Positions 38,436 through 44,042 of a DNA stretch of 46,226 nucleotides are shown here, in pieces; within the stretch, counting starts at the first letter, position 1; each line of letters opens with the position of its first letter. The DNA is taken from IMG/VR virus record IMGVR_UViG_3300027773_000183, positions 1 through 46,226 of that record. One strand, 5' to 3'. The notes below the pieces were generated by a model. The model saw nothing but the letters and a program-made list of their open reading frames with translations, did no database searches and had not been told where the DNA came from. A program made the position numbers and the translations under genes. Source of the DNA: a virus.

Positions 38436-38718
38436 CGATCTCCTCTTCTATCTCATCGAGATACTTCATCTCGTATTGGCCTTTGAGATCCAAGAGATGA
38501 TGTAGTTCGCTCATCGTCTCCGCATGGTACCCGTTATCGAGTGTGACCAGGCCGTTGGGAAACACGACGCCCCACGCCTCATGCTTCTCGTTCTTGCGCG
38601 TGTCGCGTGTGCGTGTTTTGCTGTTATCCCAGCTCACCAGAAAGACGCGGGGCTGCGCTCGGCGCTGGAGGAGCGTGTTGAGCGTATCGGCGGGCGGTGT
38701 GCTTGCTTGTGTAATCAT
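38422..38718 (-). CDS. hypothetical protein
   Basis: 98 aa from the ATG after AGAGGAAATC (frame open 12 codons further). Beta-rich middle (RVFLVSWDNSKTRTRDTRKN, GVVFPNGLVTLDNGYHAETM) and a helical acidic end (LDEIEEEIDAQS). Overlaps the upstream stop (ATGA). No family recognised. Confidence 0.65.
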   Translation of the reverse strand: MITQASTPPADTLNTLLQRRAQPRVFLVSWDNSKTRTRDTRKNEKHEAWGVVFPNGLVTLDNGYHAETMSELHHLLDLKGQYEMKYLDEIEEEIDAQS

Positions 38719-38999
38719 GATTTCCTCTCTTGCTGTTCTAGCCACTGCTTCCATGCCGCGACCTCTTTGTCGAACTGCTGATCCGTTGATGCGCTCACAT
38801 GTCCCAGTCGCGCATAGAGATGATAGAGGACATCGCTATTGGAGAAAAGAATCAGCAGCACCTGGCGCATGGGTTCGGAAAGCGGCGGCATGGTGCGCTC
38901 CACTAGCGCGGCTCCCGTAAACCAGGTTGGACTGGCATCAGGCTTGCGCGGGAACCGGTTGCGCAGGGGCGTCTTCACCTCATTGTTCTCAGCACTCAT
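38715..38999 (-). CDS. hypothetical protein
   Basis: 94 aa, helical in the second half (EPMRQVLLILFSNSDVLYHL and FDKEVAAWKQWLEQQERKS). Start ATG 38999 (a GTG codon precedes it) lies inside the preceding small gene, with no clear Shine-Dalgarno, so translation is probably coupled. No family recognised. Confidence 0.6.
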   Translation of the reverse strand: MSAENNEVKTPLRNRFPRKPDASPTWFTGAALVERTMPPLSEPMRQVLLILFSNSDVLYHLYARLGHVSASTDQQFDKEVAAWKQWLEQQERKS

Positions 39000-39102
39000 C
39001 ACGGTAATCGCTTGTCACATAGAGCGGCCCGTAGCGGGCCTCGATGCGTGACCAGATGGCAGCGAAAGCGCGTTCCACGAGACGCAGCAGGATTCGTTTC
39101 AT
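38989..39102 (-). CDS. 37-residue protein, first gene after a leader terminator
   Basis: MKRILLRLVERAFAAIWSRI then EARYGPLYVTSDYRDEC. An ideal GGAGG lies 5 bases before the ATG. The N-terminal half is an amphipathic basic helix. It overlaps the next start. Too short to classify, but the ribosome-binding site and the leader hairpin just upstream support it. Confidence 0.6.
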   Translation of the reverse strand: MKRILLRLVERAFAAIWSRIEARYGPLYVTSDYRDEC

Positions 39103-39120
39103 AATGGCCTCCAGAATGAC

Positions 39121-39152
39121 AAAAGCCGGATGCTCTCGGAAGAACACCCAGC
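39121..39152 (-). terminator. leader terminator upstream of the 39102 gene
   Basis: 12-bp RNA hairpin with three G-U pairs and a UCCG loop (39152-39125) followed by UUUU (39124-39121). Similar in sequence to the second terS leader terminator. A possible -10 (AATACT, 39178-39173) would start transcription just before it. Confidence 0.6.
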
Positions 39153-39189
39153 GATGGCGTGCGGTGCTAGACAGTATTGGCTATAAGAA

Positions 39190-39414
39190 TCAGGCAATAT
39201 CAGGCAAACGGCTGACTAAATAATCATCGGCGCACTTGAATCGTTTAACCTTGCCAGCCTCCAGGAGAATAAAGATTTCTCCATATCCTCCGGTCTCATT
39301 CTCCAGCGATTTATCTTTGAAATCCTGGACTTTCAGTGCCATTTTTGCCACATCTTCATCAACGACGATGGTGACACGGCGCAATGGCGGCGCATTTGAT
39401 GTGTTTTGTGCCAT
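39190..39414 (-). CDS. hypothetical small protein
   Basis: 74 aa. RRVTIVVDEDVAKMALKVQD and GGYGEIFILLEAGKVKRFKC suggest a small alpha/beta domain. It has its own promoter and a hairpin leader, so it is probably a monocistronic unit. No family recognised. Confidence 0.6.
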   Translation of the reverse strand: MAQNTSNAPPLRRVTIVVDEDVAKMALKVQDFKDKSLENETGGYGEIFILLEAGKVKRFKCADDYLVSRLPDIA

Positions 39415-39417
39415 TGT

Positions 39418-39429
39418 GTTTTACCCCTC
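39418..39429 (-). promoter_or_regulatory. GAGGGGTAAAAC translation leader, variant
   Basis: Minus GAGGGGTAAAACACAATG, a variant of the GAGGGGGTAAC leader. It is preceded by a 9-bp hairpin (TGGCAGTCC/GGGCTGCCA, 39464-39456 and 39450-39442). Confidence 0.45.
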
Positions 39430-39490
39430 ATATAAGCAGAATGGCAGCCCGCGAAGGACTGCCAGTGAAGACGTGTTCAGTTCTGAGAGT

Positions 39491-39519
39491 AGTATAGCCT
39501 GAAGAGCGGGCGTATGCAA
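39491..39519 (-). promoter_or_regulatory. promoter of the 39414 gene
   Basis: Minus TTGCAT (39519-39514), 17-bp spacer, TATACT (39496-39491). Confidence 0.7.
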
Positions 39520-39525
39520 GAGCAT

Positions 39526-39558
39526 AAAAAGACGCCGTAGGATTCGTCCTACGGCGTC
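39526..39558 (-). terminator. strong intrinsic terminator
   Basis: Minus RNA 12-bp perfect stem GACGCCGTAGGA/TCCTACGGCGTC (39558-39547 and 39542-39531) with a CGAA loop, followed by UUUUU (39530-39526). Confidence 0.85.
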
Positions 39559-39587
39559 TCAGCCCCCGGATGCTCCCCCTCTCTCCT
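39526..39587 (-). ncRNA. possible short RNA of about 60 bases
   Basis: Promoter TTGTTG (39621-39616), 17-bp spacer, extended -10 TGG-TATACT (39601-39593); transcript predicted to start near 39586 and end at the strong terminator at 39526. It contains GAGCATCCGG, also present in the leader hairpin at 39121. No open frame. Promoter and terminator are clear; existence of the RNA is inferred. Confidence 0.4.
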
Positions 39588-39613
39588 TTTCCAGTATACC
39601 AACCCACCAAAAC

Positions 39614-39897
39614 AACAACAAGCCTGGTTGAGAGATCAACCAGGCTTGTTGTTTGAAGCTGCTACTCGGCTCGTTTACCACTCCCCAGCTCGTCTGCGGA
39701 AGAAAAGCAGCTTCTCCCACGTCGCAGCAGACGAACACACCAACCGACGCCTGTTGGCCGGGTCCAGGCAGCATTTTTGCTTTTCCCTGCTCAGTCCACC
39801 GCTTACTTTCCGTACCCCACTGGGATACAAAAGCCAGTGCAACCAAGTCATGGCTGGCCGCTCTCTTTGCCAGCAAACTGTTTAATGGGGATACCAG
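39614..39897 (-). ncRNA. candidate structured RNA downstream of the tRNA
   Basis: About 280 bases between the tRNA and a strong hairpin, with no credible gene. Successive helices on either strand: GCTGGC/GCCAGC (39853-58, 39869-74); CACTGG/CCAGTG (39818-23, 39834-39); CCAAC/GTTGG (39740-44, 39753-57), overlapping GCCTG/CAGGC (39749-53, 39765-69) as a possible pseudoknot; TCGTCTGC/GCAGACGA (39690-97, 39727-34) with inner GAAG/CTTC (39699-702, 39711-14); and an 18-bp stem AACAACAAGCCTGGTTGA (39614-31, 39636-53) with a 4-base loop. It would be transcribed from the tRNA promoter. Large structured RNAs near tRNAs are known in phages; the family here is not recognised. Confidence 0.45.
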
Positions 39898-39970
39898 TAG
39901 CGGGAGTGCGACTCGAACGCACGACCTCGGGATTATAAGACCCGCGAGCTGCCAACTGCTCCATCCCGCG
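39898..39970 (-). tRNA. tRNA with anticodon UAU, initiator-like body
   Basis: 73-base cloverleaf, 5' end at 39970. Acceptor CGCGGGA/TCCCGC, with position 1-72 a C-U mismatch; D stem GAGC/GCTC with AGTTGGCA loop; anticodon stem CGGGT/TCCCG with loop CTTATAA (anticodon UAU, reads AUA, Ile); 5-base variable loop; T stem GTGCG/CGCAC with TTCGAGT. A73; the 3' CCA is not encoded. The unpaired 1-72, A11-U24 pair and G-rich anticodon stem, and the 5' half CGCGGG..TGGAGCAG, are initiator (fMet) features. There is a U31-U39 mismatch. Likely Ile by anticodon, with an initiator-type body. Confidence 0.85.
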
Positions 39971-40032
39971 TTACGTTTCCGGCCCCACCTACTGTGTCAG
40001 AGCAGATAAGGCCGTGCTTTTCCGATGAGCCT

Positions 40033-40061
40033 ATTATAGCGCAATCTCAGCAGAATTTCAA
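40033..40061 (-). promoter_or_regulatory. tRNA promoter
   Basis: Minus TTGAAA (40061-40056), 17-bp spacer, TATAAT (40038-40033), about 55 bases before the tRNA 5' end. Confidence 0.75.
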
Positions 40062-40062
40062 C

Positions 40063-40085
40063 TGAGCAATGAGCAATGAGCAATT
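40063..40085. repeat. tandem GAGCAAT repeat
   Basis: Three direct copies of GAGCAAT, 7 bases each, just upstream of the tRNA promoter -35. The gene-free region 39971-40193 contains these repeats, the tRNA promoter and a rightward promoter. Possibly a small operator. Confidence 0.6.
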
Positions 40086-40139
40086 TAGGCAATTCTGCTG
40101 AGCAACTTTACATTAACTATAAATTGCCGCTCTCACGTC

Positions 40140-40168
40140 TGGACAAAACCACAGCCGTATGCTATCAT
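40140..40168 (+). promoter_or_regulatory. rightward promoter
   Basis: TGGACA (40140-40145), 17-bp spacer, TATCAT (40163-40168); predicted start near 40175, only a few bases before a GAGGGGGTAAC leader at 40179. Confidence 0.55.
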
Positions 40169-40178
40169 GCACGGGCGC

Positions 40179-40189
40179 GAGGGGGTAAC
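40179..40189 (+). promoter_or_regulatory. GAGGGGGTAAC translation leader, copy 4
   Basis: Exact 11-mer, 4 bases before ATG 40194, on the plus strand within a leftward region. Confidence 0.55.
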
Positions 40190-40193
40190 GCTG

Positions 40194-40349
40194 ATGCGCA
40201 AAAATACTGATGAGGTGATATGTGGCGATGCAAATCTACTCCGGGTAATTGGCCTTTATCTCCTCATATTCTGGCTCTGCCAGTGGCGTGTAGCCGTAGA
40301 ATGCTCGCAGGCCATTGACAACTTCCAACGTAGTAAATCCCCATCGTAG
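40194..40349 (+). CDS. small protein antisense to a leftward gene
   Basis: 51 aa, with a hydrophobic helix LLRVIGLYLLIFWLCQWRVA (residues about 15-34), suggesting a small membrane peptide. Own promoter and leader support translation. Its 3' part overlaps the end of the leftward gene 40236..40586 in antisense. It is the only rightward gene right of 11.6 kb that I can support. Confidence 0.45.
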   Translation: MRKNTDEVICGDANLLRVIGLYLLIFWLCQWRVAVECSQAIDNFQRSKSPS

Positions 40350-40586
40350 CGGCGAATCCCCCATTGCTTCCATTTCTTCTTCATACGTAAAGACGCCGCT
40401 TACTGATTGTGGCGGCGCAATCACACTGCCGCCTTGGGGTGGTAATAGTGTACCTGATTCTCCTATCAGCCACATGGTCTGAATCTGCCTCTCTTTGTCG
40501 CTCTTTACTGGAGAGATTGCATAGATAAAAAGAGCGACAATTATAAACACTGGAAGAGCGATAATACATATCTCAGCAAGTATCAT
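40236..40586 (-). CDS. small membrane-anchored protein
   Basis: 116 aa. Membrane helix at residues 3-25 (LAEICIIALPVFIIVALFIY), then a soluble domain (GVFTYEEEMEAMGDSPLRWG; LRAFYGYTPLAEPEYEEI). The start ATG overlaps the upstream stop (ATGA); the frame is open beyond it. Paired with another membrane protein, so the two may form a complex. No family recognised. Confidence 0.65.
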   Translation of the reverse strand: MILAEICIIALPVFIIVALFIYAISPVKSDKERQIQTMWLIGESGTLLPPQGGSVIAPPQSVSGVFTYEEEMEAMGDSPLRWGFTTLEVVNGLRAFYGYTPLAEPEYEEIKANYPE

Positions 40587-40834
40587 GCCTCGTCCTCTAC
40601 CCACATTCCGTAGGCCATGCCGTAGCAAAACAATATCACCGCGCCGACGACCAGCAGCACGAACGCCCAGCCGCCGTAGGGCAAGAAATCCAGGCTATGT
40701 GAAATCACCAGTACCAGCAGCGTAATCGGAATCATGAGGACGCCCGCCATCGCCAGCACACAAGCTGCAATCACGCAACGGCCAAAGACGGAAAGATACT
40801 GCCAGCGAATCTGTGGTTCAGATATCGGCTCCAT
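40583..40834 (-). CDS. two-helix membrane protein
   Basis: 83 aa with two membrane helices (about 17-43, FGRCVIAACVLAMAGVLMIP, and 56-78, FVLLVVGAVILFCYGMAYGM). It starts directly after the GAGGGGGTAAC leader and is coupled to 40236..40586. No family recognised. Confidence 0.65.
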   Translation of the reverse strand: MEPISEPQIRWQYLSVFGRCVIAACVLAMAGVLMIPITLLVLVISHSLDFLPYGGWAFVLLVVGAVILFCYGMAYGMWVEDEA

Positions 40835-40836
40835 GT

Positions 40837-40847
40837 GTTACCCCCTC
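40837..40847 (-). promoter_or_regulatory. GAGGGGGTAAC translation leader, copy 5
   Basis: Exact 11-mer on the minus strand, followed by ACATG. A 7-bp hairpin AGCTGCC/GGCAGCT (40854-40873) precedes it, and a promoter-like TGCGCA-17-TATAGT (40910-40882) lies just upstream. Confidence 0.6.
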
Positions 40848-40928
40848 GTTTCAAGCTGCCTGAAATGGCAGCTATTACCCTACTATACACCCTATCATAT
40901 GCCCTGCGCAGCAAGCAAGGCTACGTGA

Positions 40929-41570
40929 TCAATCCAGGTTGATCAGCTCTATCTCTACCAGCTCGGCCCGCTGTCGATTATGCTCTCTCAGCTTCTCTCG
41001 CGCTGCCTCCAGCCCCTTTTGTACATGCGGATCAGGAGTAAAGTATCGGATGCGGCTATAGAAATAGCGCAGCGTTTTGGCGTCGTAGGCATGGATCAGC
41101 GAGTACATCTTCTTGTAAATGTCATCTGGCTTTTTCTGCGTCAGCTCCACTTCGATAGCATGGTTGCCATCGTCCGTGTGAAGAATACCGTCGGGAATAT
41201 GCCGGTGTTCTTCACTGGTATCCGGCAGGATGTAGAGCCCGGCCCGGATCGCCCGCTCGGCTATCCACTCATCGCCTTCTTCCTCGATGTCAATGCGCAC
41301 GGCATTGATGGCGTAGAGATGATGCAGCCGACTAATCGCCGGAGGCGCAGCCCTGTAGTGCGTGAAGCCAAAAGCGGCAAGGCCCTTGTGTGTCATCCAG
41401 AGCCACGGCGGGTACCCCGCCAGGAGTGCCTGGTACTCCACCCATCCAGCACGCCGCCAGCGACTGACCACCTGGCGAACGGCGCTCTCGCTGACGCCCT
41501 CAGCACCTGCCCCGGGCCCTGGGCGCGCGTTCACTAAATCCTGAATGAAATTGAAGGGGGTGGCATACAT
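40929..41570 (-). CDS. Replic_Relax/MobC-like protein, start uncertain
   Basis: 213 aa from ATG 41570. An N-terminal winged HTH (SESAVRQVVSRWRRAGWVEY) is followed by HHLYAINAVRIDIEEEGDEW, ERAIRAGLYILPDTSEEHRH, and PDGILHTDDGNHAIEVELTQ then KK, which resembles a PD-(D/E)xK nuclease-like core of the replication-relaxation family found in conjugative and plasmid elements. The family's N-terminal helix (TDRDIYLLSWVADMY) continues upstream of the ATG but has no ATG, GTG or TTG; an ACG at 41666 with GGGAGG 6-8 bases before it is the best-placed alternative. It may act in DNA relaxation or replication. Confidence 0.65.
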   Translation of the reverse strand: MYATPFNFIQDLVNARPGPGAGAEGVSESAVRQVVSRWRRAGWVEYQALLAGYPPWLWMTHKGLAAFGFTHYRAAPPAISRLHHLYAINAVRIDIEEEGDEWIAERAIRAGLYILPDTSEEHRHIPDGILHTDDGNHAIEVELTQKKPDDIYKKMYSLIHAYDAKTLRYFYSRIRYFTPDPHVQKGLEAAREKLREHNRQRAELVEIELINLD

Positions 41571-41676
41571 GTCGGCAACCCACGACAGCAGGTAGATGTC
41601 GCGGTCGGTGGCCTTCGTGCTGCCTTTGTCGTGGCGCGTTTTGCGTGGCTTACGTGGCTGATCCGTGTCCTTCCTC

Positions 41677-41721
41677 CCTGATTATCGCCCTGATATATGC
41701 CCTGTTATCGCCCTTGTCGCA
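41677..41721 (-). repeat. degenerate 11-12-bp tandem repeats in a leader
   Basis: Minus strand: GGGCGATAACA, GGGCATATATCA, GGGCGATAATCA, then GGGAGG. The last unit merges with the putative ribosome-binding site of the Replic_Relax-like gene. Iteron-like, so they might be binding sites for its product. Confidence 0.5.
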
Positions 41722-41735
41722 AAGAGAAGACTGAT

Positions 41736-41755
41736 CATCGATACCATTATCGATG
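41736..41755. promoter_or_regulatory. palindrome CATCGATA-ccat-TATCGATG
   Basis: Perfect 8-bp inverted repeat (41736-41743, 41748-41755). An overlapping inverted repeat, TACCAT/ATGGTA, uses the same bases. Likely a protein-binding site for the 40929 gene. The rest of 41571-41829 shows no gene. Confidence 0.45.
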
Positions 41756-41829
41756 GTAGCGCCTGCCGCGCCGATGGACAGTAGAGTAGCAGCGCCTTTC
41801 ACCCCGTCGATTATCCTCTCTTTCCCTCT

Positions 41830-42165
41830 TCAGAGAGGATCAATCCCAATTTCCAGACAATCCTGAATCCAGGCGTCAATCTCTTCCTCTGTCGAGAGCG
41901 TTTCGACGCGGCTACGAAGCTCCGCCAGTTCCTCTGGTGGATCATACATCCAGCACGGTGCATGGATGTAGTATCGCAGATAGTCTAGCACGAGCTTGAT
42001 CTGCAGACGCAACATCGGCTGCTCTTTGTGATGAAAGTAGGCCATGATCGCCGCCGGTAATTCGCCGCTCTGTTCATCTTGCCAGCGCAGCGGCAGGCCG
42101 AGTGGTGGTCGGTACCAGTTCGGCATGCAAGAAACAGGATTTGCGATAATCAGATGGTCACCCAT
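41830..42165 (-). CDS. hypothetical protein
   Basis: 111 aa, helical, aromatic-rich (IKLVLDYLRYYIHAPCWMYD) with an acidic end (LSTEEEIDAWIQDCLEIGID). The start overlaps the previous gene by 8 bases. No family recognised. Confidence 0.65.
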   Translation of the reverse strand: MGDHLIIANPVSCMPNWYRPPLGLPLRWQDEQSGELPAAIMAYFHHKEQPMLRLQIKLVLDYLRYYIHAPCWMYDPPEELAELRSRVETLSTEEEIDAWIQDCLEIGIDPL

Positions 42166-42706
42166 TGGACACCTCGCCCTCGATGTAGTCAGACGGGCCG
42201 CTAATCATCTTGAGATTGCTAACCGTTGCACCTGGCAGAAGCGGCGGCATCTTACCGGTACGGTAGACCTCTGCGATCTGCGGCTCTAGCCATTCCCCTA
42301 CCATCTGATTATTCGGCAGAATGGTATAGGGCTGCATTTCAATCTCTAAGGTACTCACGCCGTCGGCAATAGCAGTGAGCTTCGCCTTAACCAGGAGTGC
42401 CAACCCGCGCCAGAGTCGCTGTTTCTCCTGCTCATAAGCTGCCTTTGCTTGCGCTGGCGTGCGTTGCCGTTCGCTGTAGCGATTCACCTTCGTCCACTGG
42501 AAATCTGAGAGCGGGCGGTAATGTAACTCCATCTTATACCGCCGCCCCCCTAACTCAAACGCAATAACGGCCCGATTCCCCTGCTCACCATAGAGGAAAC
42601 CGGTCGCATCGTGCTGCATAAGTAGCTTCTCGATCTCCGCACGGCTACCTGCTATTGAGACATTTGTTCCTTCAGCGTATCTCGGGACTTTCTTCTGCGT
42701 TCCCAT
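42158..42706 (-). CDS. widespread phage/plasmid hypothetical protein
   Basis: 182 aa. VPRYAEGTNVSIAGSRAEIE then LLMQHDATGFLYGEQGNRAV and IAFELGGRRYKMEL is a signature seen in many phage and plasmid proteins (pattern tNVsvxxSRAEIExxLxryGAxxFxYG...a.I.FexxgRrxrf.lplp), of unknown function. Middle part is helical (AQAKAAYEQEKQRLWRGLAL). Overlaps the HTH gene by 35 bases. Confidence 0.75.
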   Translation of the reverse strand: MGTQKKVPRYAEGTNVSIAGSRAEIEKLLMQHDATGFLYGEQGNRAVIAFELGGRRYKMELHYRPLSDFQWTKVNRYSERQRTPAQAKAAYEQEKQRLWRGLALLVKAKLTAIADGVSTLEIEMQPYTILPNNQMVGEWLEPQIAEVYRTGKMPPLLPGATVSNLKMISGPSDYIEGEVSNG

Positions 42707-42908
42707 TCTCCCGTCCTTTCATCTTTTCCAGATATGTCGTCACGCTACTTTCGACCACCCACCAGGTGCTGCCTATACGCCATGCCTGAATCTCTCCATC
42801 GTCGCGCAGCGCGTGAACCTGCGCCACGCCTGCGAGGCCGAGCCGTCGTTTGGCCTCATTAAGCGGGATCGCGCCTTCTGGTACATACTGTTTTGTGGTG
42901 GTAGTCAT
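42672..42908 (-). CDS. HTH_17-type DNA-binding protein (excisionase-like)
   Basis: 78 aa. IPLNEAKRRLGLAGVAQVHA then LRDDGEIQAWRIGSTWWVVE is a MerR-like winged helix of the HTH_17/excisionase group. It could be the excisionase for the integrase at 8862, or a regulator of this small-gene region. Good GGA-rich leader (AAAGGATAG) before the ATG. Confidence 0.75.
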   Translation of the reverse strand: MTTTTKQYVPEGAIPLNEAKRRLGLAGVAQVHALRDDGEIQAWRIGSTWWVVESSVTTYLEKMKGRENGNAEESPEIR

Positions 42909-42921
42909 CTGTTCTATCCTT

Positions 42922-43131
42922 TCAGGATCTCGCTATCCAGTCTGGCAGGCCGTCATTCTCAAACGTTCGCTCCTGCAACGTATACCGCCCGCGTTGGTAC
43001 CGCAATTCCTGCCCGCTTTGTTCAGCTTCTCTACACAGCGGCGCGTACAGGCGGTCAAATCGCTTTATCCAGCCGCGCTGATCGTAGCGGTTCAGGCGCT
43101 GGACTTTGCTTTCTAGTGATTCTGGCATCAC
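42922..43131 (-). CDS. hypothetical protein
   Basis: 69 aa, basic and aromatic (LNRYDQRGWIKRFDRLYAPL). Its start overlaps the previous stop (ATGA). No family recognised; probably an early accessory protein. Confidence 0.6.
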   Translation of the reverse strand: MMPESLESKVQRLNRYDQRGWIKRFDRLYAPLCREAEQSGQELRYQRGRYTLQERTFENDGLPDWIARS

Positions 43132-43328
43132 TCCCCTACTCCAACCGGCTCGACCTCCCGCGCCGGTGGCCTTTCCTTGATAAGAACGCCTGTACTACCA
43201 TACTTTCGTTTGATTTCGGCGATCAATGCCCGCTGCGCTGCCGTATCCAGCAGCGCCGGGCAATTGACGATGCCGGTCACGCAAAGCCCAACGCTCGTGG
43301 TGATAACGAGCCGTTTTGCTGATTTCAT
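43128..43328 (-). CDS. hypothetical protein
   Basis: 66 aa. N-terminal beta-like segment (RLVITTSVGLCVTGIVNCPA), then a helix (TAAQRALIAEIKRKY). ATG follows AGAGGTAAG. No family recognised. Confidence 0.55.
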   Translation of the reverse strand: MKSAKRLVITTSVGLCVTGIVNCPALLDTAAQRALIAEIKRKYGSTGVLIKERPPAREVEPVGVGE

Positions 43329-43353
43329 GAAAATCTTACCTCTACAAGACTGA

Positions 43354-43438
43354 TAAAAATGTTGATGGTTTCTCAGGAAAAATGTTGATGGTTTACGCTC
43401 AAATCGTTAAGAATTTTCCGCCTTCGGCATCAACATTT
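43354..43438. repeat. repeated AAAAATGTTGATG
   Basis: AAAAATGTTGATGG is present twice in tandem (43353-43366 and 43378-43391), and CATCAACATTTTT at 43426-43438 makes a 13-bp inverted repeat with the second copy. A fourth copy (minus) lies at about 44018-44030. Two copies fall in coding ends (MLMP), so some may be duplications of a gene end. Confidence 0.6.
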
Positions 43439-43817
43439 TTCCCTCTTCAAACGGGAACGGCTCTCCATGTGCCTGGCACCATTCCCACAGTTTGTTGATG
43501 AAGTACAGTCGCTCCCCCAGCGGCCATATCTCGGTATTCACGTTCTGAACGTCAGCAAATTGCTGAATATATGTTTGGAACACCTGTGCTGATGCATGCC
43601 AACAATCAACCACTTGCTCGCTTCCGATAGGCTGAAAGGTCAACTGGCGCAGGTCGTACAACTGGAATGCGCCCGTGAGTTTGTCGGTCGCGCCGGATTC
43701 GCTCTGCTTCCGTGTGCTGCTCTTGCCGCTTTTGCGCGGCTTGTCGGTCGCGGCGGGGAGCGAAGAACGCTGGGTATTCTCGCTTGAAGTATCGTCGCAT
43801 CTGGGCATCTCGCTCAT
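43407..43817 (-). CDS. hypothetical protein
   Basis: 136 aa from the ATG after AAAGGATTATGG. Ser/Thr/Lys-rich disordered N-terminus (residues 1-50) and a folded C-terminus (CWHASAQVFQTYIQQFADVQ, LYFINKLWEWCQAHGEPFPF). It overlaps the next gene by about 210 bases in another frame. Either both are real, or one was shifted by an indel. Confidence 0.55.
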   Translation of the reverse strand: MSEMPRCDDTSSENTQRSSLPAATDKPRKSGKSSTRKQSESGATDKLTGAFQLYDLRQLTFQPIGSEQVVDCWHASAQVFQTYIQQFADVQNVNTEIWPLGERLYFINKLWEWCQAHGEPFPFEEGKMLMPKAENS

Positions 43818-43947
43818 AAATCCATAATCCTTTCTGTGGATAGGGGATATCCGCGTCCCTCGTCTCCTCATAGCGCACTTGCAGCATCGTGATGACCTCT
43901 ACCGTGCCAAGCTCTTTTTTCCCTGGCCCGATTCCGATATGAGCCAT
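43606..43947 (-). CDS. hypothetical protein
   Basis: 113 aa from ATG 43947; a second ATG at 43887 has a better ribosome-binding site (AGAGGT). MLQVRYEETRDADIPYPQKG then LWIYERDAQMRRYF is protein-like; the end is Arg/Gln-rich and basic. Overlaps 43407..43817 in another frame. No family recognised. Confidence 0.5.
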   Translation of the reverse strand: MAHIGIGPGKKELGTVEVITMLQVRYEETRDADIPYPQKGLWIYERDAQMRRYFKREYPAFFAPRRDRQAAQKRQEQHTEAERIRRDRQTHGRIPVVRPAPVDLSAYRKRASG

Positions 43948-43968
43948 CTTTGGCTTGCCTTGCCAGGC

Positions 43969-43999
43969 CGGTGGAGCGTCAGAAAGCGACGCTCCACCG
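43969..43999. terminator. hairpin with T-rich flank
   Basis: 12-bp perfect stem CGGTGGAGCGTC/GACGCTCCACCG (43969-43980, 43988-43999, 7-base loop). On the plus strand it is followed by TTAATATTTTT; on the minus strand (gene direction) there is no T-run, so for leftward transcripts it may only slow or attenuate. Confidence 0.5.
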
Positions 44000-44042
44000 T
44001 TAATATTTTTCGGACCAGCATCAACATTTTTCGGCGGTTCAG

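Larger units (their letters stand above)
38034..39162 (-). repeat. three copies of a 15-base leader motif
   Basis: Minus strand GCACGCCATCGCTGG at 38094-38080 and 39162-39148 (identical) and GCGCGCCATCGCCGG at 38048-38034. Each copy runs into the 5' arm of a terminator hairpin, at two separate operons (terS, and the 39102 gene). Confidence 0.75.

Noticed and set aside
39559-39885. Overlapping open frames on both strands
   Set aside because: Neither has a ribosome-binding site or protein-like composition, and the DNA is dominated by hairpins; treated as a possible RNA instead.
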